The notes: generated by a model from the sequence alone, not told the origin. A stretch of DNA of 34,973 nt from Lacrimispora amygdalina (GCF_003432035.1 NZ_QOHO01000087.1:1-34973); one strand, 5' to 3'. Shown: positions 1 through 7,163, numbered from the stretch's first letter. Numbers and translations: made by a program.

Positions 1-187
1 TAGACATTGACAGCAGAACATGTAATTTTGAGTGAATACAGGGATTTTATACCCTTTTTTAGAAGAAAATACAATTACATGAGATGCTTAAAAGTTCAAA
101 AAACAGAAACCTGAATTTTTAGGGAGAATTGCCCTCTCATGAATAATTCGGGTTAAGTTTGAGTACTTTGGTTTAACAACGTCTGAA

Positions 188-400
188 ATGGAAATAGAAC
201 AAACTCTCGGAGAGAAAACCATTGTTTACACATTCGAGTTTGATTCAGAAATCTTTATAAAATACCTTAAAAATTATCTCGACAAACATATTTCTCAATG
301 GGATAGCGAGTATGCGTTTAACGGAGAAGACGTTGTTATAAATTTCTTTAATGAAGTAATTGAAAAAGGTGATATAACGGAAAGAATTTTTTCAAAATAG
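188..400 (+). CDS. Small hypothetical phage protein, probably frameshifted near its 5' end
   Basis: A 70-residue acidic protein of unknown function; I do not recognise a family. The ATG at 188 has no Shine-Dalgarno sequence in front of it. The same frame stays open upstream to 143 and the upstream codons look coding (for example YFGLTTSEMEIEQ). A purine-rich site (AGGGAG, 121-126) precedes an ATG at 139 that runs only five codons to a TAA at 154. Removing one T at about 153-154 would join that start to the 188 frame and give a protein of about 86 residues. The AGGG of the ribosome site can pair with CCCT at 132-135. I infer a 1-nt frameshift in the original gene, but initiation at 188 cannot be excluded. 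The 187 bases before it hold no other gene I can support. Confidence 0.45.
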   Translation: MEIEQTLGEKTIVYTFEFDSEIFIKYLKNYLDKHISQWDSEYAFNGEDVVINFFNEVIEKGDITERIFSK

Positions 401-510
401 CGATTGGCAGGTCGTAAATAGATACACATACTTTGCAAATATTACATAAAAATCACAAAATGTAACTAAATTTTAGCATTGAAACTCCGCTTTCATGCGG
501 AAAATAAAAA

Positions 511-564
511 CAGGAGGAAAAGAGGTTTGTCCGGACAATAAATCATGATTTACTCCTGATTAAA
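511..564 (+). promoter_or_regulatory. SD-sequestering double-palindrome leader, element 1
   Basis: The outer stem pairs CAGGAG (511-516, carrying the only Shine-Dalgarno sequence) with CTCCTG (553-558). Inside it lie two perfect palindromes: TTGTCCGGACAA (527-538) and TAAATCATGATTTA (539-552). The second directly abuts the 3' arm. The ATG of the methyltransferase follows 6 nt after the stem and has no ribosome site of its own. A small GC hairpin (CCGC/GCGG, 487-500) sits just upstream. The same layout recurs before four more genes in this window with different sequences, so the pairing co-varies. Function is inferred: translational control of the downstream gene, or a DNA-level protein site. 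Confidence 0.7.
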
Positions 565-1284
565 ATGAAAATATTAGTAGCTTGCGAGGAAAGCCAAGCG
601 GTAACAAAAGAGTTGAGAAAGTTGGGTCACGAAGCATATTCGTGTGATATAGAAGAGTGCAGCGGAGGACATCCTGAGTGGCATATACAAGAAAATGTTC
701 TGCCGTTGCTAAATGGTAATTGTGAATTTCAAACTGTCGATGGAGTGTCGCATGAAATTCATGGTAAATGGGATATGTTAATCGCTTTTCCACCATGTAC
801 ATATTTAACATCTGCCGGTACACGCCATTACAGCTTAAGAATTAATCCAACTGAGAAAGTTGAAGCAAGAATAAAAGAAAGAGAGAAAGCCGTAGAATTC
901 TTTTTATCGTTTGCAAATGCAGATTGCGATAAAATTGCAATTGAAAATCCAGTTGGATATATGAATACTAATTGGAGAAAACCAAATCAGATTATTCACC
1001 CGTATTATTTTGCAGATAGTACTGATGATAAACAAAATTATTTTCAGAAAAGAACATGTCTGTGGATCAAGGGGCTTCCAATATTAGAAAATAAAAAGAA
1101 TTTACCGAAGCCTGAACCTATGTATATTTGTCAAGGAGAAAAATGTAACGGCAAGGCTATAGGTTGGTGTGAGGGCATTAAAAACACCACAGGCGGACAG
1201 AAAGGTAGAGCTAAAGCTAGAAGTAAAACGTTCCCAGGTATTGCAAGAGCAATGGCAGAACAATGGGCTGGATTAAATACATAA
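565..1284 (+). CDS. Cytosine-C5 DNA methyltransferase-like phage protein
   Basis: A 239-residue protein related to short phage-encoded cytosine DNA methyltransferases. It starts MKILVACEESQ and has a Pro-Cys motif in FPPCTYLTSAGTRHY (about residues 75-90, the place of catalytic motif IV), an IENPVG segment (about 130) resembling the ENV/ENP motif, and a C-terminal SKTFPGIARAMAEQW block typical of the family. It is shorter than classical Dcm enzymes, as is usual for this phage group. It is the first of five modification genes here and the only one of the five palindrome-leader genes without a coding lesion. Its likely role is to methylate phage DNA against host restriction. The start at 565 fits the family N-terminus but has no adjacent ribosome site; the only one lies in the preceding structured leader. 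Confidence 0.8.
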   Translation: MKILVACEESQAVTKELRKLGHEAYSCDIEECSGGHPEWHIQENVLPLLNGNCEFQTVDGVSHEIHGKWDMLIAFPPCTYLTSAGTRHYSLRINPTEKVEARIKEREKAVEFFLSFANADCDKIAIENPVGYMNTNWRKPNQIIHPYYFADSTDDKQNYFQKRTCLWIKGLPILENKKNLPKPEPMYICQGEKCNGKAIGWCEGIKNTTGGQKGRAKARSKTFPGIARAMAEQWAGLNT

Positions 1285-1357
1285 GGCATTGAAATTAAAG
1301 TTTTAAATAGAGAATTAAAACTAACAAGCACATGATTGCAACATGTGAAAAAAAAGA

Positions 1358-1398
1358 AAGGGTAATGGTTTCTCGCGAGGTAACAGTACTGTACCCTT
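1358..1398 (+). promoter_or_regulatory. SD-sequestering double-palindrome leader, element 2
   Basis: The outer stem is AAGGGTA (1358-1364) with TACCCTT (1392-1398). Internal palindromes are CTCGCGAG (1372-1379) and ACAGTACTGT (1383-1392), the second abutting the 3' arm. The start codon is 4 or 8 nt after the stem (ATG at 1403, which stops after four codons, or ATG at 1407, which opens the gene). The purine-rich ribosome-site candidate lies only in the 5' arm. A separate inverted repeat CACATG/CATGTG followed by eight A's (1329-1355) precedes it. The layout matches element 1 although the sequence differs. Confidence 0.65.
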
Positions 1399-1406
1399 AA
1401 TTATGA

Positions 1407-2247
1407 ATGAAAAATAATATTAACGAAAATACAAGAAGACCAGTAAAATGTGAGATATATCGTGACTCAATGCAGAATTACAAAAAGTATGGAATCAGAC
1501 CTGCACAGTTAATCATTGCAGATGTTCCATACAATGTGGGGAATAACTTTTATGGATCAAATCCTATGTGGTACAAGAATGGAGACAGTTCAAACGGAGA
1601 AAGTAAACTTGCAGGAAAGGCAGCTTTCAATTCGGACTTCAATTTTAATCTTTATGAATACTTTCACTTTTGTTCCAGGATGTTAAAGAAGGATGATATT
1701 AAGCCAGTTCCAAGAGGAAGAAGTTCGGATAGTCCTTGTATGATTGTATTCTGCTCCTTTGAGCAGATACAGACATTGATTGATGCAGCTAAGAAACATG
1801 GATTCGTAAATTACATACCATTGGTTTTTGTTAAGAATTATAGTCCACAGGTTTTGAAAGCAAATATGAGAGTAGTGGGAGCAACTGAATATGCTTTACT
1901 GTTTTTACCGTAACAAACTTCCAAAGTTTAGAAATGGATTACAGATTGATGAAAATGGTAAGAACATTCGTGGAACGGGACATATGGTTTTCAATTGGTT
2001 TACATGGGAGAAAGACGGAAAGAACATTCCTAAAATCCATCCAGCACAGAAGCCCGTAAATGTTTTGAAGAAATTAATTGAAACATTTACTGATCCAGGA
2101 GATGTTGTGATTGATCCGTGTTGTGGCTCAGGAACAACACTAAGGGCAGCTCATGAATTAGGAAGATCGGCATATGGATTTGAGATTGACAGAAACTTCT
2201 TTACCAGAGCCAAAGATGAAATGCTTGCGTTTAGTGGCGGAGAATAA
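1407..2247 (+). pseudogene. Beta-class (N4-cytosine/N6-adenine) DNA methyltransferase, frameshifted
   Basis: The N-terminal part (1407-1913) carries the catalytic motif as ADVPYNVGNNF (a DPPY variant, about residues 40-50). The C-terminal part carries the SAM-binding motif DPCCGSGTTLRAA and the HPAQKPVNVLKKLI block. This motif order is that of the beta-type amino-methyltransferases. The two parts lie in different frames. Translation reaches TAA at 1911-1913, while the continuation (YRNKLPKFRNG...) needs one T fewer in the T5 run at 1902-1906. With that T removed a complete enzyme of about 280 residues results, so the lesion is recent or is a sequencing error. The gene follows palindrome leader 2 and sits between two other methyltransferases. 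As read, the product would lack the SAM-binding half. Confidence 0.8.
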
Positions 2248-2285
2248 TACATAAAATGAAAATTTTAAGGTAAAAAAAAAGAAAA

Positions 2286-2328
2286 GGAGAAACGAGTTCC
2301 TGCAGGACTAAAACACATGTGTTTCTCT
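2286..2328 (+). promoter_or_regulatory. SD-sequestering double-palindrome leader, element 3
   Basis: The outer stem is GGAGAAAC (2286-2293) with GTTTCTCT (2321-2328). Internal palindromes are TCCTGCAGGA (2298-2307) and AAACACATGTGTTT (2311-2324), the latter overlapping the 3' arm, so the outer stem and the second hairpin compete for a few bases. The linker between palindromes is A-rich (CTAA), as in elements 1, 2 and 4. The Dam-like gene starts at ATG 2338, 9 nt past the stem, without another ribosome site. Confidence 0.65.
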
Positions 2329-2337
2329 AGTGAATTA

Positions 2338-3034
2338 ATGCAATATTTTGGAGGGAAGCAAAGAATAGCTAACGAAATAATCAAAACACTTACCGAGTAT
2401 GCCGATAAAGACCAGACTCTGGTTGAGCCGTTTGTGGGCGGTTGCAATGTTATATCAAAAATGCGTGGTGAAAGATATTGTTATGATATTAATGAATATT
2501 TGATTGAAATGTATAAAGCAATTCAAAACGGATGGATTCCACCGAAGTGTATCACTAAAGAACAGTATGACCACATAAAAGAAAATAAAGATTATGACAA
2601 AGCGTTAACCGGCTTTGTAGGAATTGGCTGCAGTTATTCAGGTAAATGGTTTGGTGGCTATGCTAAAAATAACACTGGAAGAAATTACTGCTTAAACGCT
2701 CACAATTCAATTATGAAGCAAAAAGATGATATTATGGGCATTAATTTTCTGGCTTGTGATTACAGAGATTTAGTCCATAATTCATGCTTGATTTATTGCG
2801 ATCCGCCATATAAAGGAACTACACAGTACTCAATTTCTGGGAAATTTGATACGAGCGAATTTTGGGACACTATTCGAAAATGGTCTAAAAACAATACTGT
2901 AATTGTATCGGAATACACAGCACCAGATGATTTTAGATGTATTAAAAAAAATACATACTAAAACAGATATTAGAAACAAAAGTAATAAGCAAGAAGAACG
3001 AGTTGAGAAATTATTTACATATAAAAAGCTTTGA
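2338..3034 (+). pseudogene. Dam-like N6-adenine DNA methyltransferase, 3' frameshifted
   Basis: An alpha-class D12/Dam-type methyltransferase. It begins MQYFGGKQRIA (the FGGK SAM motif), continues VEPFVGGCNV, and has the catalytic DPPY motif in IYCDPPYKGTTQYS (about residues 155-170), followed by TVIVSEYTAPDDF. Translation ends early at TAA 2959-2961. The frame that should continue (CIKK, then TKTDIRNKSNKQEERVEKLFTYKKL) is reached if one A is removed from the A8 run at 2944-2951, and it stops at TGA 3032-3034. The loss removes only about 25 C-terminal residues, after all catalytic motifs, so activity may persist. The start at 2338 is chosen because the family begins MQYxGGK; it has no adjacent ribosome site, only palindrome leader 3. 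Confidence 0.8.
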
Positions 3035-3049
3035 AGAGAGGTTTCATAG

Positions 3050-3220
3050 ATGTTTTATAAGATAATCCAATGGATCAAAAACAAATTCCGCAATCGTAAA
3101 ATGAAGAAATTAGTTAGATATTATCGTAGCAGACCTGATGAATTTTGTGAAGAATTTCTCGGAATTAAATTATTTGAACATCAGAAAGAAATGCTAAAAA
3201 AGATGATGAATAATGAATAA
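3050..3220 (+). CDS. Small basic protein resembling a terminase N-terminus
   Basis: A 56-residue protein starting at ATG 3050 (GAGAGG 10 nt upstream). The segment RPDEFCEEFLGIKLFEHQKEM (quoted in part: EEFLGIKLFEHQKEML) resembles the N-terminal region of phage terminase large subunits, where a short helix and a Q-type 'xYQK' motif precede the Walker A box. Nothing of the ATPase domain follows, so this is either a stand-alone small phage protein that shares the motif or a terminase remnant. The preceding 200 bases are the tail of the Dam-like gene. Function unknown. Confidence 0.45.
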   Translation: MFYKIIQWIKNKFRNRKMKKLVRYYRSRPDEFCEEFLGIKLFEHQKEMLKKMMNNE

Positions 3221-3241
3221 ATATTTAGAGGAGAAAAATAG

Positions 3242-3583
3242 ATGAAAAAACTTGATAACATTTTAAAGGTACTAGAAGAATTTAGAAGAAATCTGATTGA
3301 TGAACTTAGATTGATTAACAGAGATATTAGAAACATACAGAGTAGAGATAGTATTATTTCAGACCAGGCTGATACAATTAAGCGACAAAATAAGATTATT
3401 GATGACTTAATAAACAATATTTATACTCAAGATACTTCATTAGAGGCAGTGATGATTAAACCCTATCGTGGAGCTCCTAAGATTTTTAAAAATGGTAAAC
3501 GATTAGATTCTGAAAACATGACAAGTTTTGATATCGATTGGAATTATGATTCAAGAATAGATATCTCAGTAAGAAATGAATAA
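3242..3583 (+). CDS. Hypothetical phage protein with N-terminal coiled coil
   Basis: A 113-residue protein with a normal ribosome site (GAGGAG, 10 nt before ATG 3242). Residues about 1-60 are highly charged with a heptad-like pattern (LDNILKVLEEFRRNLIDEL, then RNIQSRDSI) and probably form a coiled coil. The C-terminal 50 residues are a small basic/acidic mix with no motif I recognise. It sits between the Dam-like gene and the PAPS-reductase-like gene. Unlike its modification-gene neighbours it has an ordinary leader. Function unknown. Confidence 0.6.
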   Translation: MKKLDNILKVLEEFRRNLIDELRLINRDIRNIQSRDSIISDQADTIKRQNKIIDDLINNIYTQDTSLEAVMIKPYRGAPKIFKNGKRLDSENMTSFDIDWNYDSRIDISVRNE

Positions 3584-3638
3584 GAATGAAAGTAACGTTT
3601 CAACGGAGAATTAAATATGTAGACATTAAAATAAACAG

Positions 3639-3689
3639 TTAGGAGGTAAGGTGATTTGACCGGTCAGTAAAAGTATACTTTGCTCCTAA
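3639..3689 (+). promoter_or_regulatory. SD-sequestering double-palindrome leader, element 4
   Basis: The outer stem is a perfect 7 bp: TTAGGAG (3639-3645) with CTCCTAA (3683-3689). Internal palindromes are TGACCGGTCA (3657-3666) and AAAGTATACTTT (3670-3681), one base from the 3' arm. It is the closest relative of element 1: both have AGGAGG in the 5' arm, a CCGG-centred first palindrome and a TAAA linker. Both also contain a four-codon frame after the SD (TTG-NCC-GGN-CAR-TAA). The gene's TTG start (3696) is 6 nt past the stem. Confidence 0.7.
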
Positions 3690-3695
3690 TACATA

Positions 3696-4712
3696 TTGCA
3701 AGAAAGCAAATTTAGTAAGGAAGATTTAGTAAGACTTCAAAATGAAGATGCAAGCAGAAAAATTCAGATTACCACAACAAGAATAATAGAAACATATAGA
3801 AAGTTTGATAATCAATGTTACATATCATTTTCTGGCGGAAAAGACAGTACTGTATTAGCATACCTTGCAGCACAAGTTTGTGATTTCCTTCAATGCAAAT
3901 TGATTCTTTGGTTTTGTGATACAGGTCTTGAATTTCCAGAGGTGAGAGTACATGTTAAGAAATATGAAAAGTGGTTGAAAAGTAAATTTCCTAAATTAGA
4001 GATTGAGTTAATTATAGATCACCCGACTGACAAAACTGGAAAAAGAATATTATTTAAAGATGTACTATTATCGGAGGGCTATCCTTTAATCAGCAAAGAG
4101 GTCGCCCTGAAGGTAAAAGATGCTGTTAAGAATCCTAATGGGTATTCAGCCCAAAGTTTTTATGAAGGAACTCCTAAAAATATCAAATATCCAAAATTTA
4201 AGCTTATAAAATATGAATACCTTCTTCGTGCAGATTTTTCGATTTCCCATAAATGTTGCGATATTATGAAGAAGCGTCCCGCGAAGAAGTTTGAAAAAGA
4301 AAGACATTTGACACCAATAATCGGGACTATGGCTTGTGAAAGCAATGTTAGAAGGACGGAGTGGTTGAAGAATGGTTGTAATGCCTTTGATAATGGTCGT
4401 CCCATTTCCAGACCAATAAGTTTTTGGTTAGAACAGGATGTACTAAAGGCATTAGTTTTATATGATATACCCCACCCTACAGTATATTGAGAAATAAAAT
4501 TATGTGATAATGGGTTGTATTATACAACAGGATATGATCGTACAGGTTGTATGTTTTGTGGATTTGGTTGTCATTTGGAGAAAGAGCCAAACAGATTTCA
4601 AAGGCTTAAAAAAACGCATCCAAAGATTTGGGAGTATTGTATGAAACCAGTATCAAAGGGCGGGCTTGGTATGAGGAAGGTCTTAAAATATATAGGTGTA
4701 AAAATAGAATAA
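3696..4712 (+). pseudogene. PAPS-reductase-family protein with one in-frame UGA
   Basis: A phage phosphoadenosine-phosphosulfate-reductase-like (adenine nucleotide alpha hydrolase) protein. The PP-loop is SFSGGKDSTVLAY (about residues 43-55), followed by LWFCDTGLEFPEV, a CCDIMKK cysteine pair and a C-terminal cluster CMFCGFGCHLE that probably binds an iron-sulfur cluster. The frame is interrupted once by TGA at 4488-4490 and resumes in the same frame at 4491 through 4712. Related proteins usually have a glycine here (VYGEIKL), so a single GGA-to-TGA change explains it. If the stop is not read through, the product loses the C-terminal cysteine cluster. PP-loop proteins of this kind take part in sulfur transfer (for example DndC in DNA phosphorothioation) or oxidise/reduce sulfur compounds. 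Placement among methyltransferases suggests DNA modification, but this is inference. TTG 3696 is the start. Confidence 0.75.
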
Positions 4713-4754
4713 CACTTGAAATAATACTTTCAAATGTGGGAAAGGGGGAAGTCC

Positions 4755-5183
4755 ATGCAAATAAAAGAGAGAATAAAGAAGTGGTTGTTCGCCGACGAAA
4801 TGAACAGAATTCAAAAGCTTGAAAATGATTATAGTGATTTAGATAGTTCGTTCAAGAGAGCGGTTGACTTGTTAGACAAAGCATATGGTAGCTACACTAA
4901 GGCTGAAATCTTAGCAGAAAACACGTCAAAGATCGCTGATGACTGTAGAAAGATGATGAACGAAATTTGCGATGTTGGTGTAGACGTAGGTTCCCGTGAT
5001 AATTATCATAGTTGGGCAGTGGTTTGTATTCACGGTAAAATGGATTTTATGAAGTTTGTTCCTTTAAATTATTCTGATGTAAGAGAGGTTGGAAGATTCT
5101 TAAAACAATTTGAGTATTCAAAACGAGTAGTAGATAGTCCTTTTGCTCATGGTATGATAGATGATTTAATTACAAGATTTTAG
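4755..5183 (+). CDS. Hypothetical phage protein, helical
   Basis: A 142-residue protein. ATG 4755 is chosen because AAAGGGGG stands 7 nt upstream; an in-frame ATG at 4734 precedes that site. The N-terminal half is helical and charged (KERIKKWLFADEMNRIQKLEN) with possible coiled coil. The C-terminal half contains HSWAVVCIHGKMDFMKFVPL, a compact beta-rich stretch. I do not recognise a family. It follows the PAPS-reductase-like gene by 42 bases in the same direction and is probably co-transcribed. Confidence 0.6.
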   Translation: MQIKERIKKWLFADEMNRIQKLENDYSDLDSSFKRAVDLLDKAYGSYTKAEILAENTSKIADDCRKMMNEICDVGVDVGSRDNYHSWAVVCIHGKMDFMKFVPLNYSDVREVGRFLKQFEYSKRVVDSPFAHGMIDDLITRF

Positions 5184-5228
5184 TGGAATAAAACAACCTT
5201 TCATTAAACAGGGAGATAAATACAATAT

Positions 5229-5393
5229 ATGAAATTAATAAAAGCAATAGACATTGTAAATTATTATAGTAAATTGATTTTATCAGATGACTCCATGAAA
5301 TGGGTTAAGCTACAAGATATGGATGAATCTGAAAGAGACGATCTTGAAGAAGCTGTTGAAGAAGTAGAGGCTTTTATTATAGAAATGAGGTGA
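5229..5393 (+). CDS. Small acidic hypothetical protein
   Basis: A 54-residue protein (MKLIKAIDIVNYYSKLILSD...), strongly acidic at its C-terminus (EEAVEEVEAFIIEMR). A GGGAG site at 5211-5215 lies about 13 nt before ATG 5229. Its stop overlaps the beginning of the next reading frame by four bases, which suggests translational coupling. Small acidic proteins of this size are common in phage early regions. No function can be assigned. Confidence 0.55.
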   Translation: MKLIKAIDIVNYYSKLILSDDSMKWVKLQDMDESERDDLEEAVEEVEAFIIEMR

Positions 5394-5725
5394 TTAATAT
5401 ATACGGGAATGTTGGTGAAACATGGGTACTGATAAAGGAGTTAAAACTGGAAGCCTTATCACTCACGGATGTTGGAAGTGAATTTAAAATAAAGGATTAT
5501 TATTCGATACCACACGGGTACGCATCTATCGAATATAATGGGATTTTGTTATTCATTCCAGATCGTGTTTTTGAGGAACACTTTATCAGGCTAAGTGAAT
5601 ACAAAAAGTATTATCAGCTTGGAGATAGAATAATGATAAATGCTAATGGCAATTTCAGTACATATCTTATTGAAAACATAACAGGTGCTGGGCATTATGT
5701 GACGTTGGAGCTTGAACAGGATTGA
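5390..5725 (+). CDS. Hypothetical phage protein with uncertain, possibly AUA, start
   Basis: About 108-111 residues (NVGETWVLIKELKLEAL...), beta-rich, no recognised domain. The first conventional start is GTG 5390, but it overlaps the Shine-Dalgarno-like GAGGTG (5387-5392). With that ribosome site, the codon at the right distance (6 nt) is ATA at 5399, giving a protein beginning with YGNVGETW. Two other genes in this island (9558 and 16558) show ATT or ATA at the exact start distance, so this may be a lost or non-canonical start. The 3' end is followed 8 bases later by the Lar-like gene. Confidence 0.55.
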   Translation: MINIYGNVGETWVLIKELKLEALSLTDVGSEFKIKDYYSIPHGYASIEYNGILLFIPDRVFEEHFIRLSEYKKYYQLGDRIMINANGNFSTYLIENITGAGHYVTLELEQD

Positions 5726-5733
5726 GGAATTTG

Positions 5734-5934
5734 ATGAATAGAAAATATCAGAGAAGAATTGAAGCTAGAGAATGCCCGTTCTGTGGAGATAAATGGATTG
5801 AAGTGTATGAAAGCAGATACGGAGGATTCTTTGTAGGGTGTCAGAACTGTGGTGCCGAGATTGGAAATCCTGATCGTGAAGAATGGGCAATTGAGAGTTG
5901 GAACGACAGATGGGAGTGTGATTGTGAAAATTGA
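5734..5934 (+). CDS. Lar-like restriction-alleviation zinc protein
   Basis: A 66-residue protein with the Lar-family pattern: CPFCG (about residues 14-18), then CQNCGAEIG about 22 residues later, then the AIESWNDR ending that matches the family's AixxWNxR. The four cysteines probably bind zinc. In Rac prophage, Lar modulates host type I restriction and so protects unmethylated phage DNA. Many Lar-like small proteins in phages are only presumed to do this. ATG 5734 is taken as start (TGAGGA upstream); a TTG at 5722 is also in frame. Location inside the methyltransferase cluster fits an anti-restriction role. Confidence 0.6.
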   Translation: MNRKYQRRIEARECPFCGDKWIEVYESRYGGFFVGCQNCGAEIGNPDREEWAIESWNDRWECDCEN

Positions 5935-6148
5935 ATTAGAAAATGGAAGTACTATAGAAACCTTGGAATCAGAATATACACCAATTCGTAGTAGACGGGC
6001 AAGACTATATGATTTACTGAATGCGCAATACGAGCGTGAATTAACAGAAGATGAGAAGAAAGTTATTGAATCGTTTATGGTAAAGGAACCGCCTGATTTT
6101 AAGCAGGAATATAATTGTATTTGGTGTTCGTCGAAAGAGGGAATATAA
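5918..6148 (+). CDS. Small hypothetical phage protein
   Basis: About 76 residues from GTG 5918 (a second GTG at 5924 has the better distance from GGGAG at 5912-5916). It overlaps the end of the Lar-like gene by 17 bases in another frame, consistent with translational coupling. The protein is charged (RSRRARLYDLLNAQYERELT, then EDEKKVIESF) and ends with a CIWCSS motif. An upstream ATG at 5849 in the same frame is rejected because it would overlap most of the Lar-like zinc domain. No function recognised. Confidence 0.5.
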   Translation: MIVKIELENGSTIETLESEYTPIRSRRARLYDLLNAQYERELTEDEKKVIESFMVKEPPDFKQEYNCIWCSSKEGI

Positions 6149-6178
6149 AATCTACATTTCAAAAGGAGGAATTACGTC

Positions 6179-6445
6179 ATGGAACTAAATGAATATTGGT
6201 CGGCACAAGCTGTAGAAGAATATAAGAGCATGTTATATGAGCAAAAAATGCAAAATTATTCATTAGCTTGTGAATTGCAAGCACCGCACGTCATTCATAA
6301 AGCAGAAGTTAAACAAGATGGTGATATGTGGTGTTGCATTTTAGGAGATTTACCAACAGGCGTTGTTGGATTCGGTAAAACGCCAAAAGAAGCGTGTGAC
6401 GAGTTTGATGCAGTTTGGGTAAATGGATATAAAACAAATAGTTGA
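6179..6445 (+). CDS. Conserved hypothetical phage protein
   Basis: An 88-residue protein with an excellent ribosome site (AAAGGAGG, 8 nt before ATG 6179). The core HKAEVKQDGDMWCCILGD, followed by VVGFGKTPKEACDEFD, matches a small phage protein pattern I recognise (DGDxWCxLxGDxLxxGVxGFGxSPxxAxxxFD) but for which I know no function. Start and length agree with that pattern. It has an ordinary leader, in contrast to the modification genes nearby. Confidence 0.65.
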   Translation: MELNEYWSAQAVEEYKSMLYEQKMQNYSLACELQAPHVIHKAEVKQDGDMWCCILGDLPTGVVGFGKTPKEACDEFDAVWVNGYKTNS

Positions 6446-6466
6446 TAAATTAAGGAGAAAAACAAT

Positions 6467-6730
6467 ATGAGATATATTTCAGATGACAACAAGGTATTTA
6501 ATTTAGAATAGGAATGTTTAGAACATGAAAAAGTTTTAAATGAAGAAAAGACTAAAAGAGAAAAGTTGATTGCCGAAAAGAACAAGCGTAAAGATGAAGT
6601 TTTGGTAGCCTATGATAATTTTACAAAGTTACTGAAAAAATTTAATGACGACTATGATGAACCAATGGCACTAAATGACTTTTCATATTTAGCAAACAGT
6701 TTATTCACTAGAGGAGTTTGGCATCTTTAA
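6467..6730 (+). pseudogene. Small hypothetical protein with in-frame UAG
   Basis: ATG 6467 follows AAGGAG by 9 nt. The frame reads MRYISDDNKVFNLE, then TAG at 6509-6511, then continues open for 72 codons (CLEHEKVLNEEKTKREKLI..., ending NSLFTRGVWHL) to TAA at 6728. A single substitution in the stop (for example to AAG or GAG) would give an 87-residue, coiled-coil-like protein. I read it as a recently inactivated gene. Re-initiation after the stop has no obvious ribosome site. Function unknown. Confidence 0.5.
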
Positions 6731-6777
6731 ATAAAAGTTGAAACGGAAGTTTTATCTGTAAAACAGGAGGATAAATT

Positions 6778-7083
6778 TTGAAAAAATTAGTAACAACTCC
6801 ACTTAGTGGAACTATTTGGTGGGCAACGGTTGATGACGGAAAAGGGTTAATAACGGGTGATAAAAAAGATGTTACCGATAACGCGATTTCGGCAGTCTTA
6901 GACCATTTTATTATGTCTGACGGATTTAGAGAAAATGGGTTTGCTGGCTATGAATACGATAAAAAAGATGGCGGAATGGTAACTATCTGCGGATTTGACA
7001 ACAATAAACATGTCGCTGTTTCAAAGGCTTTATATGATGAATTGGTCGAAATTAAACAAAAATACGATAACCTGTGTAAATGA
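6778..7083 (+). CDS. Conserved small phage protein (DUF7446-like)
   Basis: A 101-residue protein with CAGGAGG 8 nt before a TTG start. The opening KKLVTTPLSGTIWWATVDD, followed by KKDVTDNAISAVLDHF, resembles a phage family of unknown function (DUF7446-type: SPLTGxIYWG then DVTxxAxxAV). Identity and length agree, but I cannot run a profile search. It ends 25 bases before palindrome leader 5. Likely an early phage accessory protein. Confidence 0.5.
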   Translation: MKKLVTTPLSGTIWWATVDDGKGLITGDKKDVTDNAISAVLDHFIMSDGFRENGFAGYEYDKKDGGMVTICGFDNNKHVAVSKALYDELVEIKQKYDNLCK

Positions 7084-7108
7084 TTTTAAACTATAAATAA
7101 GAAAATAA

Positions 7109-7155
7109 CAGAAAGGAACAAAGGTGTCGCGACCAAAGAGAATTCTACCTTTCTG
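7109..7155 (+). promoter_or_regulatory. SD-sequestering double-palindrome leader, element 5
   Basis: The outer stem is a perfect 8 bp: CAGAAAGG (7109-7116) with CCTTTCTG (7148-7155). Palindromes are GTCGCGAC (7126-7133) and AGAATTCT (7139-7146), one base before the 3' arm. The linker is CAAAG. ATG 7164 follows 8 nt after the stem with no ribosome site of its own; the only purine-rich site (AAAGGA) is in the 5' arm, about 50 nt from the start. The palindromes are shorter than in elements 1-4, but the order and spacing are the same. Confidence 0.65.
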
Positions 7156-7163
7156 GCGAAATA

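Noticed and set aside
1-120. Terminator or gene end at the left edge
   Set aside because: AGGG/CCCT followed by T6 (about 40-60) is only 4 bp long, and no upstream coding sequence is visible, so I do not call it.
511-558. SAM-III (SMK box) or another known riboswitch
   Set aside because: The order of SD and anti-SD arms is reversed relative to SMK, and conserved core sequences of known SAM riboswitches are not visible. I keep only 'three-way junction' as description.
1891-1913. Programmed frameshift in the methyltransferase at 1407
   Set aside because: A +1 shift would be needed, at a run without a stalling codon, SD or pseudoknot nearby. The other modification genes have unrelated lesions, so mutation is simpler.
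1407-6730. Reassigned stop codons (UGA or UAG read as an amino acid) in the phage
   Set aside because: Intact genes of the region end in TAA, TAG and TGA, and most lesions are frameshifts, which recoding of stops cannot explain.
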